From positions 10,871 through 25,560 of the forward strand of contig DCOH01000012.1 in the NCBI GenBank assembly GCA_002322865.1: a stretch of 14,690 bases of DNA. The letters run 5' to 3'. The position numbers and the translations under genes were made by a program. This DNA comes from Sphingobacterium sp. UBA1575. Its GTDB lineage: Bacteria > Bacteroidota > Bacteroidia > Sphingobacteriales > Sphingobacteriaceae. Under the pieces are notes generated by a model. The model ran no database searches and was not told the origin of the DNA. It saw only the letters and a program-made list of their open reading frames with translations. This document shows, in pieces, positions 13,035-14,690 of this stretch. Every line of letters starts with the position of its first letter. The first letter of the stretch is position 1.

Positions 13035-14306
13035 ATGAAAGAAATGACAGATAAAATCACGATTGACGGAAGTGGAAAATTGCAGGTACCTCATCAGGTG
13101 AGCATACCATTCATTATCGGCGATGGTATTGGTCCAGATATATGGCGGGCATCTGTTCGTGTTTTTGATGCGGCAGTGAAGAAGTGCTATGGGGGAGAAC
13201 GGAAAATAACTTGGAAAGAAGTTTTAGCGGGGGAGAAGGCATTCAATGAAACAGGTAATTGGCTTCCGGAAGAAACGTTGAGCGTTTTTAAGGAATATTT
13301 AGTGGGCATTAAAGGACCATTAACTACGCCAATTGGTGGTGGGATTCGTTCGTTGAATGTGGCTTTGCGTAAGGAATTGGATCTTTATGTTTGCTTGCGT
13401 CCAACAAAATGGTACGAAGGCGTTCCTTCGCCAGTTAAGCATCCGGAGAAGGTAGATATGGTGATCTTTAGGGAGAATACGGAGGATATTTATGCGGGGA
13501 TAGAGTTTGCAGCCGGAACAGCGGAGGCAAAGCGCCTGCAGGATTTTTTGAAGGAGGATCTGAATATCGATTATAACTTTACGAATACTACAGGAGTTGG
13601 GATCAAATTGGTTTCGGAGGAAGGATCTAAGCGATTGGTTCGTGCGGCTATTGAATTTGCTATTCAGGAAAATAGGAAATCAGTTACCATAGTACATAAA
13701 GGTAACATCATGAAGTTTACGGAAGGGGCTTTCAAGAATTGGGGATATGAAGTTGCGGAAACGGAGTTTGGGGATCAGACCTATACTTGGAACCAATGGG
13801 AAAAAACTAAAGCAAGTAAGGGTCAGGATGCGGCAAATGCGGAGCAGAAGGAAGCGGAACAGGCTGGAAAATTGATCATTAAGGATATTATTGCGGATAA
13901 TTTTCTACAACAGATCTTATTGGCACCACAGGATTATGATGTGGTGGCTACTTTGAACTTAAATGGCGATTATATTTCAGATGCCTTAGCTGCGATGGTA
14001 GGCGGGATTGGAATTGCACCAGGTGGTAATATTAATTATAAGACCGGTCATGCAATTTTTGAGGCTACGCATGGTACGGCTCCACGTTTTGCGGATACCG
14101 ATACGATGAATCCGTGTTCGGTTATTTTGAGTGGCGTGATGATGTTGGATTATATGGGCTGGCATGAAGCTGCAGATGCGATTGTGAATGCGGTGGCTAC
14201 TACGATACAAGAAAAGACGGTAACTGTTGATTTTTATAATTTGATGTCGGATGCTACGCTACTTAAGACTAGTGAATTCGCTGATAAAATTATCGAGAAA
14301 TTATAA
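13035..14306 (+). CDS. icd: Isocitrate dehydrogenase (Icd type, probably NADP-dependent)
   Basis: TCA-cycle enzyme that oxidatively decarboxylates isocitrate to 2-oxoglutarate. It is homodimeric in characterised relatives, and this protein has 423 residues against 416 in E. coli. Substrate-site blocks are intact: GPLTTPIGGGIRSLNVALR (about 94-112, with S106 at the position of the regulatory Ser113 of E. coli), the IFRENTEDIYAGIE stretch (144-157) and NLNGDYISDALAA (about 308-320, metal-binding aspartates). The cofactor-site region HGTAPRFADTD (346-356) differs from E. coli. Lys344/Tyr345 become Arg351/Phe352, Val351 becomes Met358, and Tyr391/Arg395 become Val398/Asn402. A charged segment (about 252-276) is longer than in E. 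coli. The ATG at 13035 is chosen because a strong SD precedes it. ATG 13044 is a second option. A strong terminator follows. No adjacent aceK is present. Confidence 0.94.
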   Translation: MKEMTDKITIDGSGKLQVPHQVSIPFIIGDGIGPDIWRASVRVFDAAVKKCYGGERKITWKEVLAGEKAFNETGNWLPEETLSVFKEYLVGIKGPLTTPIGGGIRSLNVALRKELDLYVCLRPTKWYEGVPSPVKHPEKVDMVIFRENTEDIYAGIEFAAGTAEAKRLQDFLKEDLNIDYNFTNTTGVGIKLVSEEGSKRLVRAAIEFAIQENRKSVTIVHKGNIMKFTEGAFKNWGYEVAETEFGDQTYTWNQWEKTKASKGQDAANAEQKEAEQAGKLIIKDIIADNFLQQILLAPQDYDVVATLNLNGDYISDALAAMVGGIGIAPGGNINYKTGHAIFEATHGTAPRFADTDTMNPCSVILSGVMMLDYMGWHEAADAIVNAVATTIQEKTVTVDFYNLMSDATLLKTSEFADKIIEKL

Positions 14307-14329
14307 ATCCTTTGGGATATTGTTGGAAT

Positions 14330-14360
14330 AAGCTGAACTTTAGGGTTCAGCTTTTTTTTT
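14330..14360 (+). terminator. Intrinsic terminator after icd
   Basis: A perfect 9-bp stem (AAGCTGAAC 14330-14338, GTTCAGCTT 14345-14353) with a 6-nt loop runs into a tract of nine T residues ending at 14360. It starts 24 bp after the icd stop. Confidence 0.92.
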
Positions 14361-14386
14361 GTGGGTTGAATAAAATTAATTTTAGG

Positions 14387-14647
14387 ATGGATAAAAATGA
14401 TTTGCCAGGATTTATAAGGAATTCTGAGGTTTTTACGGAAGAGGATTTGGAGAGCTTGGCTAGTTTGGAGGAAAAACCTACAGAACAGGAGATTGATGCA
14501 TTTAGATATGACCCAGAGGTTCAGGAATTGTTGAATGCTTTCATTGGGGATGAAACAACGCGTTTAACGCATCAGTTGCTGAAAGCAAAGTCGTTTTTAA
14601 GGGAGGGAAAGGTGGCGGAAGCCTGGAAGGTTTGTTTTGTGGATTAG
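14387..14647 (+). CDS. Small acidic protein of unknown function
   Basis: I do not recognise this 86-residue protein. It is rich in Glu and Asp in its first two thirds (FTEEDLESLASLEEKPTEQEIDAF, written as one helical run at about 16-40). It becomes basic and helical near the end (LTHQLLKAKSFLREGKVAEAWKV, about 60-82), where a single TPR-like helix pair is conceivable. It has no signal peptide, membrane segment or cysteine pair. The frame stays open upstream to 14312, but that stretch contains the icd terminator, so the ATG at 14387 is the sensible start. It lies 26 bp after the terminator T-tract and ends 20 bp before the dispersed repeat. Compactness and a consistent composition suggest a real gene, but with less certainty than its neighbours. 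Confidence 0.6.
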   Translation: MDKNDLPGFIRNSEVFTEEDLESLASLEEKPTEQEIDAFRYDPEVQELLNAFIGDETTRLTHQLLKAKSFLREGKVAEAWKVCFVD

Positions 14648-14667
14648 GGGATAGTTGTAAAGTTGAA

Positions 14668-14690
14668 AGATTGCTTCGTTCCTCGCAATG
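14668..14690. repeat. Partial copy of the dispersed repeat at the window edge
   Basis: AGATTGCTTCGTTCCTCGCAATG runs to the last base, so the unit is probably cut by the window edge. Its final 13 bases equal positions 34-46 exactly and in the same orientation. It lies in the non-coding stretch after the last gene. Confidence 0.65.

Noticed and set aside
14312..14386. Upstream extension of the last small gene to 14312
   Set aside because: This stretch contains the icd terminator hairpin and T-tract, and the ATG at 14387 gives a sensible protein.
1..14690. Search for CRISPR array, toxin-antitoxin pair, phage or transposase genes, riboswitch, tRNA or rRNA
   Set aside because: Nothing with the required repeats, domains or structures was visible. 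The small HTH gene has no adjacent toxin-like partner.

Overview
This window looks like ordinary core chromosome from a member of the Bacteroidota, most likely the Sphingobacteriaceae (Sphingobacterium/Pedobacter type). Four things point there. The primary sigma factor is the short 286-residue kind without region 1.1. Five upstream regions contain an exact TAnnTTTG promoter -7 element, the Bacteroidota consensus. Most genes lack a Shine-Dalgarno sequence. The protein set (zinc-independent L31, alternative GlmU-like protein, LysRS with a C-terminal extension, Mpl) is typical of the phylum. The genus is an inference, not a demonstrated fact.

Layout. Positions 1-54 hold three copies of a short dispersed repeat, directly after the 3' end of lysS (minus strand). 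lysS and rpmE2 (ribosomal protein L31 type B) diverge from a 204-bp region with a promoter for each. After the rpmE2 terminator comes a tightly packed plus-strand operon: glmU-like, tpiA, prmA and mpl, separated by only 2-3 bp. It is followed by a 109-residue HTH/coiled-coil regulator with its own promoter. Two terminators stand back to back where this regulator converges on the minus-strand primary sigma factor gene. A 299-bp non-coding stretch (7991-8289) with three inverted repeats separates the sigma gene from a small Cro/C1-type regulator, whose 3' end overlaps fmt (minus) by 20 bp. fmt diverges from a LolC/LolE-type permease gene that very probably starts at TTG. Then come a large CPA2-type cation/H+ antiporter with a cytoplasmic tail, isocitrate dehydrogenase (icd), a strong terminator and a small acidic protein of unknown function. 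The last 23 bases are another copy of the dispersed repeat.

How the genes fit together. Most of the window serves translation and central metabolism: lysine charging, initiator-tRNA formylation, L31, L11 methylation, glycolysis (TpiA) and the TCA cycle (Icd). Envelope functions are amino-sugar nucleotide formation, murein-peptide recycling and a lipoprotein-release-type permease. The sigma factor encoded here is the one expected to read the promoters seen around it.

I found no mobile element, CRISPR array, defence system, biosynthetic cluster, tRNA or rRNA, and no convincing undescribed system. The points most worth a second look are the inverted repeats around the sigma-factor promoter, the substituted cofactor-site residues in isocitrate dehydrogenase, the His/Glu-rich linker in the antiporter, the start-site corrections for the permease and icd, and the matching dispersed repeats at both ends of the window.
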